Origin: Zeimonas arvi
GTDB taxonomy: Bacteria > Pseudomonadota > Gammaproteobacteria > Burkholderiales > Burkholderiaceae_E
Reading direction: 5' to 3'
DNA length: 64,000 bases
Assembly (NCBI RefSeq): GCF_008039575.1
Contig: NZ_VDUY01000002.1
Location: forward strand, 434,001 to 498,000
Shown here: positions 38,851-49,072 of the stretch, in pieces
Numbering within the stretch: the stretch's first letter is position 1
How the letters are laid out: every line of letters begins with the position of its first letter
Made by a program: the position numbers and the translations under genes
The notes under the pieces: model-generated
Told to the model about the DNA's origin: nothing
Database searches by the model: none
What the model saw: only the letters and a program-made list of their open reading frames with translations

Positions 38851-40026
38851 CTACGCCACCTCGAACAGCCCCGCCGCCCCCATGCCGCCACCGATGCACA
38901 TCGTCACCACCACGTACTTGACGCCGCGCCGCTTGCCCTCGATCAACGCGTGGCCGGCCAGCCGCGCACCGGACATGCCGAAGGGATGGCCGACCGCGAT
39001 CGCGCCGCCGTCGACGTTCAGGATCTCGTTCGGGATGCCGAGCCGGTCGCGACAGTAGAGCACCTGGACCGCGAAGGCCTCGTTCAGCTCCCACAGGCCG
39101 ATGTCGTCCATCCTGACGCCGGTGCGCTCCAGCAGGCGCGGCACCGCGAACACGGGGCCGATGCCCATTTCATCGGGCTCGCAGCCGGCCACCGCGAAAC
39201 CGCGGAAGATGCCCAGTGGCTCGACGTTGCGCCGCTCGGCAAGCTTCGCGTCCATCACCACGCAGGCCGAGGCCCCGTCGGACAGCTGGCTGGCGTTGCC
39301 CGCGGTGATCGTGCCGCCCTCCATCACCGGCTTGAGCTTGGCAACCCCCTCGAGCGTGGTCGGGCGGATGCCTTCGTCGCGGGTCAGCGTGACCTCCTCG
39401 GTGGTCTTCTCGCCCGATTCGAGCGTCACCTCCCTCGTCGTGGTCATCGGCACGATCTCGCGGCCGAATCGTCCGGCTGCCTGCGCCGCCGCGACCCGCT
39501 GCTGGCTCTGCACGCCGTACTCGTCCATCCGCTCGCGCGAGATGCCGTAGCGTTTCGCCACCGTCTCGGCGGTCTGGATCATCGTGTGATACACGCCCGG
39601 GACATTCGCCTCGAGCCAGGGCTCGCGCAGCATGAAACGGTTCGCGTGCTCGTTCATCGTCAGGCTCACCGAGTCCAGGCCGCCCGCCACGACCGCGGGC
39701 GCCCCTTCCATGACGACCCGGCTGGCCGCCATCGCGATCGTCTGCAGGCCCGAGCTGCAGAACCGGTTGACGGTGACACCGCCGGTCGTGACCGGCAGGC
39801 CCGCGCGCAGCGCGATCTGGCGGGCGATGTTGCCGCCCACCGGCCCTTCGGGCCGCGCCGTGCCCATGATGCAGTCCTCGATCTCCGCGGGGTCCAGACC
39901 GGAGCGCTCGACTGCGTGCCTGACCACGTGGCCGCCCATCGTGGCGCCGTGGGTGAGATTGAACGCCCCCTTGTAGGCCTTGCCGATCGGCGTGCGGGCG
40001 GTCGAGACGATGACGGCTTCCTTCAT
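38851..40026 (-). CDS. Acetyl-CoA C-acyltransferase (thiolase)
   Basis: 391 residues from ATG 40,026 (GGAG 8 nt upstream). N-terminal [17 protein letters not shown], nucleophile Cys in [12 protein letters not shown], His in [14 protein letters not shown] and second Cys in [10 protein letters not shown]. It cleaves 3-ketoacyl-CoA with CoA or condenses acetyl-CoA. Whether it is biosynthetic or degradative cannot be read from sequence. Nearby acyl-CoA genes suggest degradation. Confidence 0.93.
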   Translation of the reverse strand: MKEAVIVSTARTPIGKAYKGAFNLTHGATMGGHVVRHAVERSGLDPAEIEDCIMGTARPEGPVGGNIARQIALRAGLPVTTGGVTVNRFCSSGLQTIAMAASRVVMEGAPAVVAGGLDSVSLTMNEHANRFMLREPWLEANVPGVYHTMIQTAETVAKRYGISRERMDEYGVQSQQRVAAAQAAGRFGREIVPMTTTREVTLESGEKTTEEVTLTRDEGIRPTTLEGVAKLKPVMEGGTITAGNASQLSDGASACVVMDAKLAERRNVEPLGIFRGFAVAGCEPDEMGIGPVFAVPRLLERTGVRMDDIGLWELNEAFAVQVLYCRDRLGIPNEILNVDGGAIAVGHPFGMSGARLAGHALIEGKRRGVKYVVVTMCIGGGMGAAGLFEVA

Positions 40027-40137
40027 GGCGGAGCTCCGGTTCACGGGTTCGGTTGGATTCCTGCCGACGAGGATAACCGCACCGGCATCCGGCCGATGCC
40101 CGGCCCGCCGCTGCCGGGCAGGCATACTCGCGCCCCC

Positions 40138-40638
40138 ATGCCCGAAAACGAAACACTCACCGTGGTGATCGGAGCGAGCGGCGGGATCGGCGCCGCGCTG
40201 GCCGCCGAGTTGTCGCGCTCCTCGCCACTTCGGAGGGTGGTCGGCCTCTCCCGAAGGCCCGCACCGCCGATGAAGCATCTCCTGCCGCTGCTGCTGCGCG
40301 ACGGCCGCTCGGTCTTCGCCACGCTCTCTGCAAAGGTCGGCAGCATCGGCGACAATCGGCTGGGCGGCTGGTACGCGTACCGGGCGTCGAAGGCGGCGCT
40401 GAACCAGCTGGTGCGAACCGCCTCGATCGAGCTTCGCAGGCGCTGCCCCGAGGCGGTCTGCGTGGCGCTTCACCCGGGCACGGTCGACACTCCGCTCTCG
40501 GCCCCCTTCGGCAAGGCCGGGCTGGAGGTCCGCCCGGCAGCCGAAGCTGCCCGGCTGCTCGTCGGCGTGCTCGAGACCCTGCAGCCGGCGCAATCCGGCG
40601 GATTCTTCGACTACCGAGGCCAGGCCCTGCCCTGGTGA
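40138..40638 (+). CDS. Short-chain dehydrogenase with large internal deletion (probably non-functional)
   Basis: 166 residues. [17 protein letters not shown] is the NAD(P)-binding start and [10 protein letters not shown] the catalytic Tyr-x-x-x-Lys, as in CsgA-type SDRs of about 235 residues. After GLSRRPAPP the sequence jumps to [20 protein letters not shown], so ~70 residues including the NAG motif and central helices are missing. The frame is kept. It is probably an inactive remnant. Confidence 0.75.
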   Translation: MPENETLTVVIGASGGIGAALAAELSRSSPLRRVVGLSRRPAPPMKHLLPLLLRDGRSVFATLSAKVGSIGDNRLGGWYAYRASKAALNQLVRTASIELRRRCPEAVCVALHPGTVDTPLSAPFGKAGLEVRPAAEAARLLVGVLETLQPAQSGGFFDYRGQALPW

Positions 40639-40670
40639 GAACGACAACGAACACTTCCGGAAACCACGAC

Positions 40671-41357
40671 ATGGCCCAGGACGAATACCTCGCATCAGAA
40701 CGGATCCGCAAGCGCCTGCTCGCCGCCCGCCAGCGCTTCCATGCAAACGACAACATCAGCGGCTTCATCGAGCCCGGCGAGCTCGAGGCCATCCAGGCAG
40801 AGGTCGCGGGCCACATGCAGGCGGTGCTGAAGAGCCTGGTGATCGACGTGGACGGCGACCACAACACCGCCGACACCGCGAAGCGGGTCGCCAAGATGTT
40901 CGTGCGCGAGGTGTTCTCGGGCCGTTATCTGAAGATGCCGGCGGTCACCGAGTTTCCGAACGTCGAGCGCCTGAACGAGTTGCTGATCGTGGGACCGATC
41001 ACGATGCGCAGCGCGTGTTCGCACCACTTGTGCCCGATCCTGGGCAAGGTGTGGATCGGCATCCTGCCGCGCGAGGACTCCAAGCTGATCGGCCTGTCGA
41101 AGTACGCCAGGCTCACCGAATGGATCATGAACCGGCCGCAGATCCAGGAAGAGGCGGTGATCCAGCTCGCGAACAAGCTGGAGGAGAAGGTGAACCCCGA
41201 GGGGCTGGCGATCGTCATCGAGGCCGATCACTTCTGCATGCGCTGGCGCGGCGTGAAGGACGCCGACTCGAGCATGACCAACAGCGTGATGCGCGGCGCC
41301 TTCCTGACGAACCCCGACCTGCGCAAGGAGTTCCTGACGCTGCTGAGCCGCAGGTGA
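40671..41357 (+). CDS. folE: GTP cyclohydrolase I
   Basis: 228 residues from ATG 40,671; a GTG at 40,635 overlapping the SDR stop is possible. Zinc ligands lie in [10 protein letters not shown] and [11 protein letters not shown]; active-site IGLSKYARL is present. It converts GTP to 7,8-dihydroneopterin triphosphate for folate or pterin synthesis. The protein is a little longer than E. coli FolE at the N-terminus. Confidence 0.94.
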   Translation: MAQDEYLASERIRKRLLAARQRFHANDNISGFIEPGELEAIQAEVAGHMQAVLKSLVIDVDGDHNTADTAKRVAKMFVREVFSGRYLKMPAVTEFPNVERLNELLIVGPITMRSACSHHLCPILGKVWIGILPREDSKLIGLSKYARLTEWIMNRPQIQEEAVIQLANKLEEKVNPEGLAIVIEADHFCMRWRGVKDADSSMTNSVMRGAFLTNPDLRKEFLTLLSRR

Positions 41358-41409
41358 GCCCCGCGACCCGGTGCCGGTCGCCGGCGCCGCCGCGAGCGGC
41401 AGCCGTCCC

Positions 41410-42177
41410 TCAGATGGCGAGGTACTCGTGCCGAAGGTCGGCGTTGTCGATGACCTCCTTCGCCGCGCCCTGGAAGACCACCTCGCCCATGTCCAGGATG
41501 ATCGCGCGATCGGACAGGTGCAGCGCTGCGATCGCGTTCTGCTCGACGATGATGGTGGTGTAGCCGGCTCGCCTGACCTCCTGCAGCATCTTCTCGATCT
41601 CCTGCACGATCACCGGGGCCAGGCCCTCGTAGGGCTCGTCGAGCAGCAGCAGCTTGATGTCGCGCGCCAGCGCCCGGGCGACCGCCAGCATCTGCTGCTC
41701 GCCGCCGGACATGGTCACCGCCTCCTGCAACCGGCGCTCGGCCAGCCGCGGGAAATGGTCGTACAGTTTCTCGATGCTCCAGCCGCGGGGGCCCTCGATC
41801 TGCGCCAGCTTCAGGTTCTCTTCGACGGTCAGCCCGGCGATGATCCGCCTGTCCTCGGGGACGAGCCCCACGCCGTTGCGCGCGGCCTGCCAGGCGCTCA
41901 TCCGGTGCAGCGGCTGGCCGTCGAGCCAGATCTCGCCCTGGCGCAACTGCGGATCGGCCAGACGGGCGATCGTGCGAAGCGTCGAAGTCTTTCCAGCGCC
42001 GTTGCGTCCCAGCAGGGCGAGGATCTCGCCCTCCTGCATCTCGAAGCCGACGCCCTGGACGATGTAGCTCTCGCCGTAATAGGCATGCAGTCCGCTGCAG
42101 GAGAAGTAGGCCCGCGGCGAGCGGCCGGCTTCGCCGACGGCGGCGATCGCCGCGCGGGGACTGGCGAAGGCGTTCAC
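41410..42177 (-). CDS. livF: Liv-type ABC transporter ATP-binding protein (LivF)
   Basis: 255 residues from GTG 42,177 overlapping the livG stop by 4 nt. Walker A GRNGAGKTST, signature MSGGEQQMLAVARAL, Walker B LLLLDEPYEGL. Last gene of the livJHMGF operon. The N-terminus has ~20 residues more than usual. Confidence 0.92.
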   Translation of the reverse strand: MNAFASPRAAIAAVGEAGRSPRAYFSCSGLHAYYGESYIVQGVGFEMQEGEILALLGRNGAGKTSTLRTIARLADPQLRQGEIWLDGQPLHRMSAWQAARNGVGLVPEDRRIIAGLTVEENLKLAQIEGPRGWSIEKLYDHFPRLAERRLQEAVTMSGGEQQMLAVARALARDIKLLLLDEPYEGLAPVIVQEIEKMLQEVRRAGYTTIIVEQNAIAALHLSDRAIILDMGEVVFQGAAKEVIDNADLRHEYLAI

Positions 42178-42929
42178 AGGTGCGCCCCTCCGAGATAGGC
42201 CTCGCGGACCCTGGGGTCGTTCTTGATCGCATCCGGCTCGCCCTCCGCGATCACGCTGCCCTGGGCCATGACGCTGATGCGGTCGGCCAGCGAGAAGACT
42301 ACGTGCATGTCGTGCTCGATGATGATCTTGGTGATGCCGCGCTCGCCGATCCGCTGCAGCAATTCGATCGTGCGGTTGGTGTCGGCGCGCGACATGCCGG
42401 CCGTCGGCTCGTCGAGCAGCAGCAGCCTGGGATCCTGCACCAGGCACATCGCCAGCTCGAGCCGGCGCTTGTCGCCGCGCGACAGCGTGGCAGCCACGGC
42501 GTCGCGCTGGTCGGCCAGTCCCATCTCGGCAAGGACGTGCTCCGCTTTCTCCCGCACCTCGGCCTGGGCGTCGGCACGCGACCAGGCGTTGACCCGGAAC
42601 GCGCCGTCGCGACGCGCGAAGGTCGGGATCATCACGTTCTCGATCAGGCTCAGGTCGCCGAAGATCTCCGGCGTCTGGAACACCCTCGCCACGCCGGCCT
42701 GGTTGATCTCGTGCGGCGACAGCCCCACCAGCGACTGGCCGCCGAAGACCACGCTGCCGGTGTCCGGCGTCAGGCGGCCGACGAAGCAGTTCAGCAAGGT
42801 CGACTTGCCGGCCCCGTTCGGCCCGATGATCGCGTGCACCGTCCCCTCCTCGACCTCGAGGTTGACGTCGTCGAGCGCCCGCAAGCCGCGAAAGCTCTTG
42901 TTCACGGTATTGACCCGGAGGATCGCCAT
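42174..42929 (-). CDS. livG: Liv-type ABC transporter ATP-binding protein (LivG)
   Basis: 251 residues. Walker A GPNGAGKSTLL, signature LSRGDKRRLELAM, Walker B LLLLDEPTAGM, switch IIEHDMHVVF. Typical LivG. Located 19 bp after livM. Confidence 0.93.
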   Translation of the reverse strand: MAILRVNTVNKSFRGLRALDDVNLEVEEGTVHAIIGPNGAGKSTLLNCFVGRLTPDTGSVVFGGQSLVGLSPHEINQAGVARVFQTPEIFGDLSLIENVMIPTFARRDGAFRVNAWSRADAQAEVREKAEHVLAEMGLADQRDAVAATLSRGDKRRLELAMCLVQDPRLLLLDEPTAGMSRADTNRTIELLQRIGERGITKIIIEHDMHVVFSLADRISVMAQGSVIAEGEPDAIKNDPRVREAYLGGAHL

Positions 42930-42948
42930 CTTCGTTCGCCTCCTCGGG

Positions 42949-44163
42949 TCAGTCGCTCGCGGCAGCGGCGGTCGACGCGCGCCGCGTGCCGCCGCCCCCT
43001 GCCTGCGTCCGGTCCTGCTGGGCCGGACTGCCCCTGGCCTGCCCGGAACTCGTGCCGGGGCGCCGGCGACGCAGCGCGCGCCCCGTCCGCCGGATGCCTT
43101 CCATGACCCCGCCGGGAAGGTAGATCACGAGCAGCATGAACATCAGGCCAAGCGTAAGCTGCCAGCCATCGCCGACGAACAGGCCCGCGACGGCGACCGC
43201 CACGTCTTCCAGCGGATCGGGCAGGAAGCCAAAGAAGTCGTGCAAGGTCTGCGCGTTGAACGACGAGAAGATGTTCTCGAAGTACTTGATGATCACCGCC
43301 CCCAGCACCGGTCCCAGCAGGGTCCCGACCCCGCCCAGTATGGTCATCAGGACGACCTCGCCCGAGGCGGTCCACTGCATCCGCTCTGCCCCCGCCAGCG
43401 GATCGGTCACCGCCAGCAGCGAGCCCGCCAGGCCGGCGAACAGGCCCGAGATCACGAAGGCGGCGAGCGCATAGGGCCGCGAGCTCACGCCGGTGTAGTT
43501 GAGCCGGTTCTGGTTGGACTTGACCGCCCTGAGCATCGTCCCGAACGGCGAGCGCGCGATGCGCATCGCCACGTAGAAGGCCACGATCAGCATGACGGCG
43601 CAGAAGTAGAAGCCGGGGTAGCCGCTCATGGGAATGCCGAACAGCGTGGTCGAGGGGATCGCGTCGCTCGGACCCGAGAGCCAGGTGTCGATCAGACGCG
43701 CGTCGGTCCGGGTGATCTGCAGCCCGGTCTCGCCGTTCGTGATCGGCGTGAGCACCGAGTAGGCGAGGTTGTAGGACATCTGCGCGAAGGCGAGCGTGAG
43801 GATCGAGAAATAGATGCCGGAGCGGCGCAGGCTCACGTACCCGATCGCCAGGGCGAAGACGCCCGACACCGCCATCCCGCACAGCACCGCAGGAAGCACG
43901 TTCATCGTCAGCAGCTTGAAGCACCACACCGCGGTGTACGAGCCGACCCCCAGGAAGGCGGCGTGACCGAAGGAGAGGTAACCGGTCAGACCGAACAGGA
44001 TGTTGAAGCCGATCGCGAAGATGCCGTAGATGGCGAACTTCTGCAGCAGGTCGGGGTAGGCCGCGCCGAACGGCGTCAGCCACACCGGCATGGCGAGCAC
44101 TGCTGCCGCGAAGCCGGCGAGCAACAACAGGTCCTTGCGGGCAGGGTTCATCGCGAGCCTCAT
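42949..44163 (-). CDS. livM: Liv-type ABC transporter permease (LivM)
   Basis: 404 residues from ATG 44,163, which overlaps the livH stop (ATGA). Eight or more membrane helices; [18 protein letters not shown] and the cytoplasmic loop [18 protein letters not shown] are typical. The C-terminus has a ~45-residue basic, disordered tail. Confidence 0.92.
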   Translation of the reverse strand: MRLAMNPARKDLLLLAGFAAAVLAMPVWLTPFGAAYPDLLQKFAIYGIFAIGFNILFGLTGYLSFGHAAFLGVGSYTAVWCFKLLTMNVLPAVLCGMAVSGVFALAIGYVSLRRSGIYFSILTLAFAQMSYNLAYSVLTPITNGETGLQITRTDARLIDTWLSGPSDAIPSTTLFGIPMSGYPGFYFCAVMLIVAFYVAMRIARSPFGTMLRAVKSNQNRLNYTGVSSRPYALAAFVISGLFAGLAGSLLAVTDPLAGAERMQWTASGEVVLMTILGGVGTLLGPVLGAVIIKYFENIFSSFNAQTLHDFFGFLPDPLEDVAVAVAGLFVGDGWQLTLGLMFMLLVIYLPGGVMEGIRRTGRALRRRRPGTSSGQARGSPAQQDRTQAGGGGTRRASTAAAASD

Positions 44164-45176
44164 GTCTCCATCACGCCGCTGCGGCCGAGCAGTCCGCGCG
44201 GCCTGACCAGCAGGATCGCCACCGCCACCAGGTAGACGACGATCTGGTCGATACCCGGGATCAGCGCCTTGACCTCGTTCATCGATGCGAAGGACTGCAG
44301 GATGCCGAGCAGGAATCCCGCCAGCACCGCGCCTTCGAGCGACCCCATGCCACCGACCACCACCACGACGAAGGACAGCACGAGGAACTCCATGCCCATG
44401 TGGTAGTCCGGAGACAGGATCGGGGTGTACATCAGCCCGGCCAGGCCGGCGACCACCGCGGCGATCCCGAACACGATCGTGAACCGGCGCTCGATGTCGA
44501 TGCCGAACAGCCCGACGGTCTCCCGGTCGCGCATGCCCGCGCGCACCACCAGGCCGAAGGTCGTGAAGCGCAGGAACGCGAACACCAGCGCGATCACCAC
44601 CAGCGAGAACAGGAAGTAGACCAGCCGCCACCACGGGTAGGCGATCGCGTCGCCAAGGCCGAGCCAGGCGCCGATCTGCGCCGTGCCCGACACCGCGTCG
44701 GGCGCGGGCATCGGGATCGGGTTCGCGCCGAACGCGACCTTGACGATCTCCTGCAGCACGATCGCCAGTCCGAAGGTGACGAGGATCTGGTCTGCATGCG
44801 GGCGCCTGTAGAAGTGCCGGATCAGGCCGCGCTCCAGCGCAACCCCGACGAGCAGCATGACCGGTATCGCCAGCAGGATCGAGAGCGGCACCGAGAGGTC
44901 GATCAGCCGCTCGCCGAGGTCGCCCAGCCAGAGCTTCAGGTAGGGCACTTCCTTGTAAGCGTCGAAGAAGGTGACCGTCTCGTCCTTCACCGACCTGGAG
45001 ATCGTCATCAGCCGGTTCAACGAAACCGCGCAGAACGCGCCCATCATGAACAGGGCGCCGTGCGCGAAGTTCACCACTCCGAGGGTGCCGAAGATCAGGG
45101 TCAGGCCGAGGGCGATCAGCGCATAGGCGCCGCCCTTGTCCAGCCCGTTGAGGAGTTGCAGGAATATCGCGTCCAT
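44160..45176 (-). CDS. livH: Liv-type ABC transporter permease (LivH)
   Basis: 338 residues from ATG 45,176. [20 protein letters not shown] and [18 protein letters not shown] are LivH signatures. A ~45-residue insertion after helix 2 ([20 protein letters not shown]...) is longer than in LivH of E. coli. Confidence 0.92.
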   Translation of the reverse strand: MDAIFLQLLNGLDKGGAYALIALGLTLIFGTLGVVNFAHGALFMMGAFCAVSLNRLMTISRSVKDETVTFFDAYKEVPYLKLWLGDLGERLIDLSVPLSILLAIPVMLLVGVALERGLIRHFYRRPHADQILVTFGLAIVLQEIVKVAFGANPIPMPAPDAVSGTAQIGAWLGLGDAIAYPWWRLVYFLFSLVVIALVFAFLRFTTFGLVVRAGMRDRETVGLFGIDIERRFTIVFGIAAVVAGLAGLMYTPILSPDYHMGMEFLVLSFVVVVVGGMGSLEGAVLAGFLLGILQSFASMNEVKALIPGIDQIVVYLVAVAILLVRPRGLLGRSGVMET

Positions 45177-45241
45177 TCGGAGTCCGGGTGCGAAGCGCCC
45201 GTCGGTCCGGCACGGGCGCCGGACCGACGGGATCGGGTGGC

Positions 45242-46591
45242 TCAGACTTCGTAGGGCCCCAGTTCCCCGCCGCCCATCGACGCGGGATACTCGACGGCGC
45301 TGCGGGGCACGACCTTGACGACCTCGAGCAGGTCGTACTGGCCGGTGGGTTTCTCCTTGCCGCGCACGACCAGCACGTCCTTCATGCACTGGTGATCGCC
45401 GGCGCGGTACTCGGTCGGCCCGTTGCCCAGCCCGTCGAACTTGAAGCCCTCGAGTGCCTTGATGACCTCGGGCGGATAGAAGGTCCCGGCCACCTCGCAG
45501 GCATTGGCGTACAGGAGCGTCTGCGCATAGCAGGTCTGCGCGGCCTGTGACGGCGGAAACCCGTACTCCTTGGCGAAGGACTTGGTGAAGGCCTTGGTGC
45601 CCTCGTCAGGCAGGTTCCAGTGCCAGTTCGCGGTGCCCAGGATGCCCCGGGCGGCCTCGCCGGCGCCTTGCACCATCAGCTCGGAGTACAGCGGCACCAC
45701 GATCTCGAACTTTCGACCGTTCACCATCTTCTCGCGCAGGCCGAACTGCACCGCCTGGCGCAGCGAGTTCACCATGTCCTTGCCGTAATGGTTGAGGATC
45801 AGCACGTCCGCGCCGGAGTTGACCGCCGGCGTGATGTACTGCGAGAAGTCCCCGGCCCCGAGCGGCGTGCGGACGGCGGCCACCGTCTTCCAGCCGAGAC
45901 TCTCGGTGGCGTTCTTGAGCGACTCCTCCTGGGTCCAGCCCCAGGTGTAGTCGGCGGTGAGGTGATAGGCCTTGCGGTCCTTGCCGTATTCCGCGGCCAG
46001 CACCGGCGCCAGCGCCTGGCCCGACATGTAGGCGTTGAAGAAGTGCCGGAACCCGTAGCGACGGCGGTCCTTCATCGTCGTGTCGTTCGAGTGACTCAGG
46101 CCGACCATGTAGATGACGCCCATTTCCTGGGCCAGCGACTGAACCGCCACCGCCACCGCCGAGGACGAGCAGCCCGAGAACATGATCACGCCGTCCTTCT
46201 CGATCATCCGCTTGGCCGACGCCCGTGCGGCGTCCGCCTTCGTCTGGGTGTCGCCGGTCACGAACTCGACCTTCTTGCCCAGGATGCCGTTGCCCTTCAA
46301 CTGCGACGGCTTGAAGGTCTTGACCATGCCGCCGTCGCCCTCGCCGTTCAGGTGCTTCGCCGCGAGCTTGAACGCGCGCAGTTCGTCGGCGCCCTCGTCG
46401 GCGTACGGGCCGGTCAGCGGCACGTTGAAGCCCAGCACGCAGGACTTCGCCTTGGAGGGATCGTTGCGGAAGTTCGCCGCCCATGCATTGCGCGTGAACA
46501 CCAGCGACGGGGCCGCCACCCCCGCCGCCCCCAGCACCGCGCCGCTCTTGAGCACCGAACGGCGCTTGTCGTCGTGAACGGAATCACCCAT
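45242..46591 (-). CDS. ABC transporter substrate-binding protein with Tat-like signal
   Basis: 449 residues from ATG 46,591. The signal [16 protein letters not shown] carries twin arginines followed by LK, so Tat export is likely; cleavage near AWA-A. The mature part is a Leu/Ile/Val- or amide/urea-type periplasmic binding protein ([20 protein letters not shown]). Ligand unknown. First gene of the livJHMGF operon, divergent from the ScfR-like regulator. Confidence 0.9.
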   Translation of the reverse strand: MGDSVHDDKRRSVLKSGAVLGAAGVAAPSLVFTRNAWAANFRNDPSKAKSCVLGFNVPLTGPYADEGADELRAFKLAAKHLNGEGDGGMVKTFKPSQLKGNGILGKKVEFVTGDTQTKADAARASAKRMIEKDGVIMFSGCSSSAVAVAVQSLAQEMGVIYMVGLSHSNDTTMKDRRRYGFRHFFNAYMSGQALAPVLAAEYGKDRKAYHLTADYTWGWTQEESLKNATESLGWKTVAAVRTPLGAGDFSQYITPAVNSGADVLILNHYGKDMVNSLRQAVQFGLREKMVNGRKFEIVVPLYSELMVQGAGEAARGILGTANWHWNLPDEGTKAFTKSFAKEYGFPPSQAAQTCYAQTLLYANACEVAGTFYPPEVIKALEGFKFDGLGNGPTEYRAGDHQCMKDVLVVRGKEKPTGQYDLLEVVKVVPRSAVEYPASMGGGELGPYEV

Positions 46592-46733
46592 GTCGTCTCC
46601 TCCTGTTGATTCGAGCCGAGTGCGCTCCGCGAGATTGCGGCCCCCGGGCCACCGCCTGTCGAAGCGATCGTGGCGACCAGACTCGTCGAATCCTGTCAAT
46701 GCATCAACAATCAATTGACTTCACAAGACATCT

Positions 46734-46763
46734 TTGTCAAAACTTGAATGTCAACTTGTCAAA
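46734..46763. promoter_or_regulatory. Repeated TTGTCAAA sites between livJ and the ScfR-like gene
   Basis: TTGTCAAA at 46,734 and 46,756, 22 bp apart, with a related ATGTCAAC at 46,748. Two turns of spacing suggest a dimeric regulator. The relatives RamB and PrpR of actinobacteria bind TTTGCAAA-like sites, by memory, so this could be the ScfR operator controlling both divergent units. Confidence 0.45.
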
Positions 46764-46771
46764 TACCGTCG

Positions 46772-48394
46772 ATGATTGACCTTGCACCGCAACATCCCCA
46801 GGACCGGCCGCCGGGCGCGGCGGGACGCTCCCCATTGATCGGCGCCAGGCTGCGCGATCAGCGAAAGCGACTGCGCCTCACGCAGTCCGGCCTCGCTGCG
46901 CAGGTCGGGATCTCGCCCTCGTACCTGAACCTCATCGAAGGCAACCGGCGCAGCATCGGCGGCGCGCTCCTCAAGCGCCTCGCCGACGCGCTGGGGCTGG
47001 ACGTCGCCGAACTGGACGGCGCACGCGAGCGACGGCTGGCTGGCGCACTCGACGACGTCGCCGGCGATCCGCTATTGAGCGACCTTCGGCTCGCGGCATC
47101 CGCCACCCGGGAAATCGCGGCACGCTTCCCCGGCTGGGCAGAGGCCCTCGTCAGACTGCATCGGTCCTGCCTCGACCGCGGCGCTGCCGTGGCAGCCCTG
47201 TCGGACCGACTCAACCAGGATCCCTTCCTCGGAACCGCCGTGCACGGCATGCTGACCCGGGTCGCCTCGATCCGGTCGGCGTCCGAGATTCTCGATGCGG
47301 TGGCGGACCTTTCGGACGACGAGCGCAGCCGCTTCGTGTCGATCATCGCCGCAGACAGCGCCCGCCTTTCCGGTCTCGCCCAGGCCCTGGCCGCCTACTT
47401 CGACCGCGCGCATACCGAGACGCGCTCGATCACGCCGGTCGAGGAAGTCGACGATTTCCTCCTCGAGCGCGACAACCACTTCCCGGCGCTCGAGCAGGCC
47501 GCAGCCGACTTCCGGGCCGCCGCGGGCATCACCGGTGATTGCCGCGAGAGCACGCTGGTGGAGTATCTCCAGCGGACGCACTCGGTGACACTGGCCAGCG
47601 GCTCCGCCGCGACGATCGCCGGCAGCGCCCCGCGCATGGCGGTCTTCGATCCGGTCTCGCGCGTCCTGACGCTCGCCGACGAGGCGCCCCGGTCCACGCG
47701 CCGCTTCGAGCTCGCGCGTCTCGCCACCGGGCTGTTTCACCAGGGCCGGGCGGTGTCGAGCGAGATCGAGAGCGCGGAGAACCTGTCGAGCGAAGCGGCC
47801 CGCAGGCGCGCGCAAGGGGCCCTGGGCGCGTACCTGGCGGCGGCGGCGCTGCTGCCGTACGGACCCTTCCTGGAAGCGGCGATCCGCTTGCGCTACGACG
47901 TCGAGGCGTTGTCCGAGCGCTTCGAGGCAAGCTTCGAGCAAGTCGCGCATCGGCTGACCACCCTGCGCCGCCCCGGCGTAGGCGGCGTTCCTTTCGGCTT
48001 CATGCGCATCGATCCTGCGGGCCACGTCAGCAAGCGCCTCCCGCTTCCGCGTTTCGTGATGCCGCGGCACGGCACCGCATGCCCGCTGTGGGCGGTTTAC
48101 CAGGCCTTCCAGGCACCGGGGACCGTCGTCAGGCAGTTCGCCGACTTCCCGGCTGGCGAGCGTTTCCTGATCGTGGCGAGAACCGTCGAGAAACCCCGGC
48201 CGGCGTTCACGATGCCGCGCCGCCTGATGTCGGTCGCGCTCGTGTGCGATGCGCTGCACGCCGACCGCACGACCTACGCCGACGGCCTCGATCCCGCCTC
48301 GCAGGCGGGGGCCACGCCGGTCGGCGCCAGTTGCCGCCTCTGCCCTCGCAGCACCTGCCCGTACCGCGAGGAAGACCCGATCATCGACGCCTGA
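46772..48394 (+). CDS. ScfR/PrpR-like XRE regulator (short-chain acyl-CoA responsive family)
   Basis: 540 residues from ATG 46,772; ATG 46,748 would add 8 residues but overlaps the repeats. N-terminal XRE helix-turn-helix (LIGARLRDQRKRLRLTQSGL, then ISPSYLNLIEGNRR), central IrrE-like and C-terminal DUF2083 region with CRLCPRSTCPYRE, a conserved cysteine cluster seen in RamB/PrpR/ScfR. These regulate acetate, propionate and glyoxylate metabolism in response to acyl-CoA. It is a likely regulator of the divergent ABC operon. Confidence 0.85.
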   Translation: MIDLAPQHPQDRPPGAAGRSPLIGARLRDQRKRLRLTQSGLAAQVGISPSYLNLIEGNRRSIGGALLKRLADALGLDVAELDGARERRLAGALDDVAGDPLLSDLRLAASATREIAARFPGWAEALVRLHRSCLDRGAAVAALSDRLNQDPFLGTAVHGMLTRVASIRSASEILDAVADLSDDERSRFVSIIAADSARLSGLAQALAAYFDRAHTETRSITPVEEVDDFLLERDNHFPALEQAAADFRAAAGITGDCRESTLVEYLQRTHSVTLASGSAATIAGSAPRMAVFDPVSRVLTLADEAPRSTRRFELARLATGLFHQGRAVSSEIESAENLSSEAARRRAQGALGAYLAAAALLPYGPFLEAAIRLRYDVEALSERFEASFEQVAHRLTTLRRPGVGGVPFGFMRIDPAGHVSKRLPLPRFVMPRHGTACPLWAVYQAFQAPGTVVRQFADFPAGERFLIVARTVEKPRPAFTMPRRLMSVALVCDALHADRTTYADGLDPASQAGATPVGASCRLCPRSTCPYREEDPIIDA

Positions 48395-48463
48395 AGCCGG
48401 TCGGAATACACTGGCCGTGCGCCGCGCCCGGGCGCGCGCCGGGAGAAGAGGAGACACCACCGC

Positions 48464-48847
48464 ATGCCGCACCGAGTCCTGATCGCCGAAGACGAGCCCA
48501 ACATCGTCGAGTCCCTGAGCTTCGTGCTCGCGCGCGAAGGTTTCGAGGTCGAAGCGGCACTCGACGGAGAGGCAGCGATCGACCGACTTCGCAGGCAGCT
48601 GCCGGATCTGCTGATCCTCGACGTGATGCTGCCCCGGCTCAACGGCTTCGAGGTCCTCAAGCGGGTCAAGGCCGATCCCGCCCTGCGCGCGCTGCCGGTC
48701 ATCGTGCTCACCGCCAAGGGGCAGGTGCAGGATCGGCGGATGGCCGAAGAGATCGGCGTCGACGGATTCATGACCAAGCCCTTCTCCAACCGCGAAGTGG
48801 TCGACGAAGTGCGCAGGCTCATCGCCGAGCGGCAGGTCGCACCATGA
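48464..48847 (+). CDS. Single-domain response regulator (CheY-like)
   Basis: 127 residues. Phospho-acceptor D53 in LLILDVMLP, acidic pair in IAEDEPN, Thr in VIVLTAKG and Lys in FMTKPF. No output domain. Its stop overlaps the next start by 4 nt. The partner is likely the transporter-kinase two genes downstream. Confidence 0.92.
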   Translation: MPHRVLIAEDEPNIVESLSFVLAREGFEVEAALDGEAAIDRLRRQLPDLLILDVMLPRLNGFEVLKRVKADPALRALPVIVLTAKGQVQDRRMAEEIGVDGFMTKPFSNREVVDEVRRLIAERQVAP

Positions 48848-49065
48848 CGCCTGAAGACGACGTGCCGCCGCGCCTGCGCGACGCGGCCTCGGTGCTCCCG
48901 CTCCTGGGCGTGTTCCTGCTGATGCCGCCGGTGATCGTGCTGTTCGCGGCGCCGGTCCTGGTGGGTGGCGTCCCGCTGATCGTCGTCTACCTGTTCGGGG
49001 TCTGGCTGGCGCTGATCGTGTGCGCAGCGCTGCTCGCGCGCCGGATCGAGCGCCGCCGAGCCTGA
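48844..49065 (+). CDS. Small two-helix membrane protein of symporter-kinase operon
   Basis: 73 residues with two membrane helices (LPLLGVFLLMPPVIVLFAAP, then LIVVYLFGVWLALIVCAALL) and a basic tail. Small proteins of this size (DUF4212/DUF485 type) often accompany sodium:solute symporters such as ActP. It sits between the response regulator and the SSS-kinase, suggesting a subunit of the sensor. Confidence 0.75.
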   Translation: MTPEDDVPPRLRDAASVLPLLGVFLLMPPVIVLFAAPVLVGGVPLIVVYLFGVWLALIVCAALLARRIERRRA

Positions 49066-49072
49066 CGTTCCA

